A DNA stretch of 19,951 nt from Saccoglossus kowalevskii (lineage: Eukaryota > Hemichordata > Enteropneusta > Harrimaniidae). Below, one piece after another: positions 18,975 to 19,951 of the stretch (position 1 is the first letter of the stretch; every line of letters begins with the position of its first letter). The DNA lies in assembly GCF_000003605.2 (NCBI RefSeq), contig NW_003112965.1, forward strand, positions 394,443-414,393. Direction: 5' to 3'. The position numbers and the translations under genes were made by a program. The notes beneath the pieces were generated by a model. It saw nothing but the letters and a program-made list of their open reading frames with translations, made no database searches and had not been told where the DNA came from.

Positions 18975-19951
18975 CTGATATGCATATTAGGTCGCAGTTG
19001 ACCAGAGCTCTGTTCTGTTTGTATGCATATTGATTGAGCCACAGTTGGCCAGAACAATGTTTTGTTTGTAGGCATATTAGGCCACAGTTGGCCAGAGCTC
19101 TGTTTTGTTTGTATGTATATTAAGCCACAGTTGACCAGAGCTGTATTTTCTTTGTATAAATATTATGCCACTGATGGCCAGAGCTCTGTTTTGTTTGTAT
19201 GCATATTATACCAATGCTGGCCAGAGCTCTGTTTTGTTTATATGCATATTAAGCCACAGTTGGCCAGAGCTCTGTTTTGTTTGTATGCATATTAAGCCAC
19301 TGTTGGCCAGAGCTCTGTTTTGTTTGTATGCATATTAAGCCACAGTTGGCCAGAGCTCTGTTTTGTTTGTATGCATATTAAGCCACAGTTGGCCAGAGCT
19401 CTGTTTTGTTTGTATGCATATTAAGCCACAGTTGGCCAGAGCTGTATTTTCTTTGTATGCATATTATGCCACTGCTGGCCAGAGCTCTGTTTTGTTTGTA
19501 TGCATATTATGCCACTGCTGGCCAGAGCTCTGATTTGTTTGTATGCATATTATACCAATGCTGGCCAGAGCTCTGTTTTGTTTGTATGCATATTAAGCCA
19601 CAGTTGGCCAGAGCTCTGTTTTGTTTGTATGCATATTATGCCACTGCTGGCCAGAGCTCTGTTTTGTTTGTATGCATATTAAGCCACAGTTGGCCAGAGC
19701 TCTGTTTTGTTTGTATGCATATTATGCCACTGCTGGCCAGAGCTCTGATTTGTTTGTATGCATATTATACCAATGCTGGCCAGAGCTCTGTTTTGTTTGT
19801 ATGCATATTAAGCCACAGTTGGCCAGAGCTCTGTTTTGTTTGTATGCATATTATGCCACTGCTGGCCAGAGCTCTGTTTTGTTTGTATGCATATTATACC
19901 AATGCTGGCCAGAGCTCTGATTTGTTTGTATGCATATTATACCAATGCTGG
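18975..19951. repeat. 43-bp tandem array, about 22 copies, truncated by window end
   Basis: The unit is TTGGCCAGAGCTCTGTTTTG plus TTTGTATGCATATTAAGCCACAG, 43 bp with a near-constant period; the first spacing is 47. It contains the palindromes CAGAGCTCTG and TATGCATA. Three linker types alternate (aagccacagt, atgccactgc, ataccaatgc). Because 43 leaves remainder 1 on division by 3, an open frame runs through all three frames and repeats every 129 bp, which explains the repetitive conceptual ORFs here (for example plus 19621-19920). I regard these as non-coding. Confidence 0.97.

Noticed and set aside
19062-19920. Repetitive protein with a 43-residue period in the 43-bp array
   Set aside because: A by-product of a stop-poor 43-bp unit read through three frames. 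There is no promoter, no start context and no conservation argument.

Overview
The window is animal nuclear DNA, AT-rich, split by introns and full of non-coding repeats. No bacterial-type gene is present. The one protein-coding gene I can support is on the minus strand and spans almost the whole window. It is an orthologue of LDLRAP1 (ARH), the PTB-domain clathrin adaptor of LDL-receptor-family endocytosis. I rebuilt eight coding exons by hand from splice signals, reading phase and similarity to the vertebrate protein: 16367-16406, 4195-4337, 3514-3626, 3095-3209, 2887-2986, 1671-1874, 779-936 and 280-317. All phases join without a frameshift or stop and give about 303 codons. The end of the C-terminus, the stop codon and the 3' UTR lie beyond base 1. 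Most conceptual ORFs in the window are non-coding.

Layout. Bases 1-4337 hold exons 8 to 2 with short introns, several of which contain small inverted-repeat elements (495-679, 1126-1548, 2755-2872). Bases 4338-16366 are a 12-kb first intron. It holds a TTAA-bounded element (5086-5240), a 1.1-kb transposon-like element with an 81/92-bp satellite inside it (6614-7737) and an exact 77-bp minisatellite (about 10938-11765). Exon 1 has the start codon at 16404-16406, next to a CpG-richer stretch (about 16220-16860) that is the likely promoter. Upstream of the gene lie a 72-bp array whose conserved core resembles a tRNA T-arm/B box (about 17130-18320) and a 43-bp array that runs off the right edge (about 18975-19951).

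Organism. A bilaterian marine invertebrate is the best guess. The adaptor is clearly diverged from vertebrates, and the introns carry abundant MITEs, minisatellites and the palindrome TACATGTA. That style suggests a lophotrochozoan such as a mollusc, but this is impression rather than proof.

Points of most interest are the satellite-bearing inverted-repeat element with a flanking 8-bp duplication, the T-arm-like array, the 38-nt exon carrying the AP-2 binding motif, and higher-order structure in the 77-bp and 43-bp arrays.
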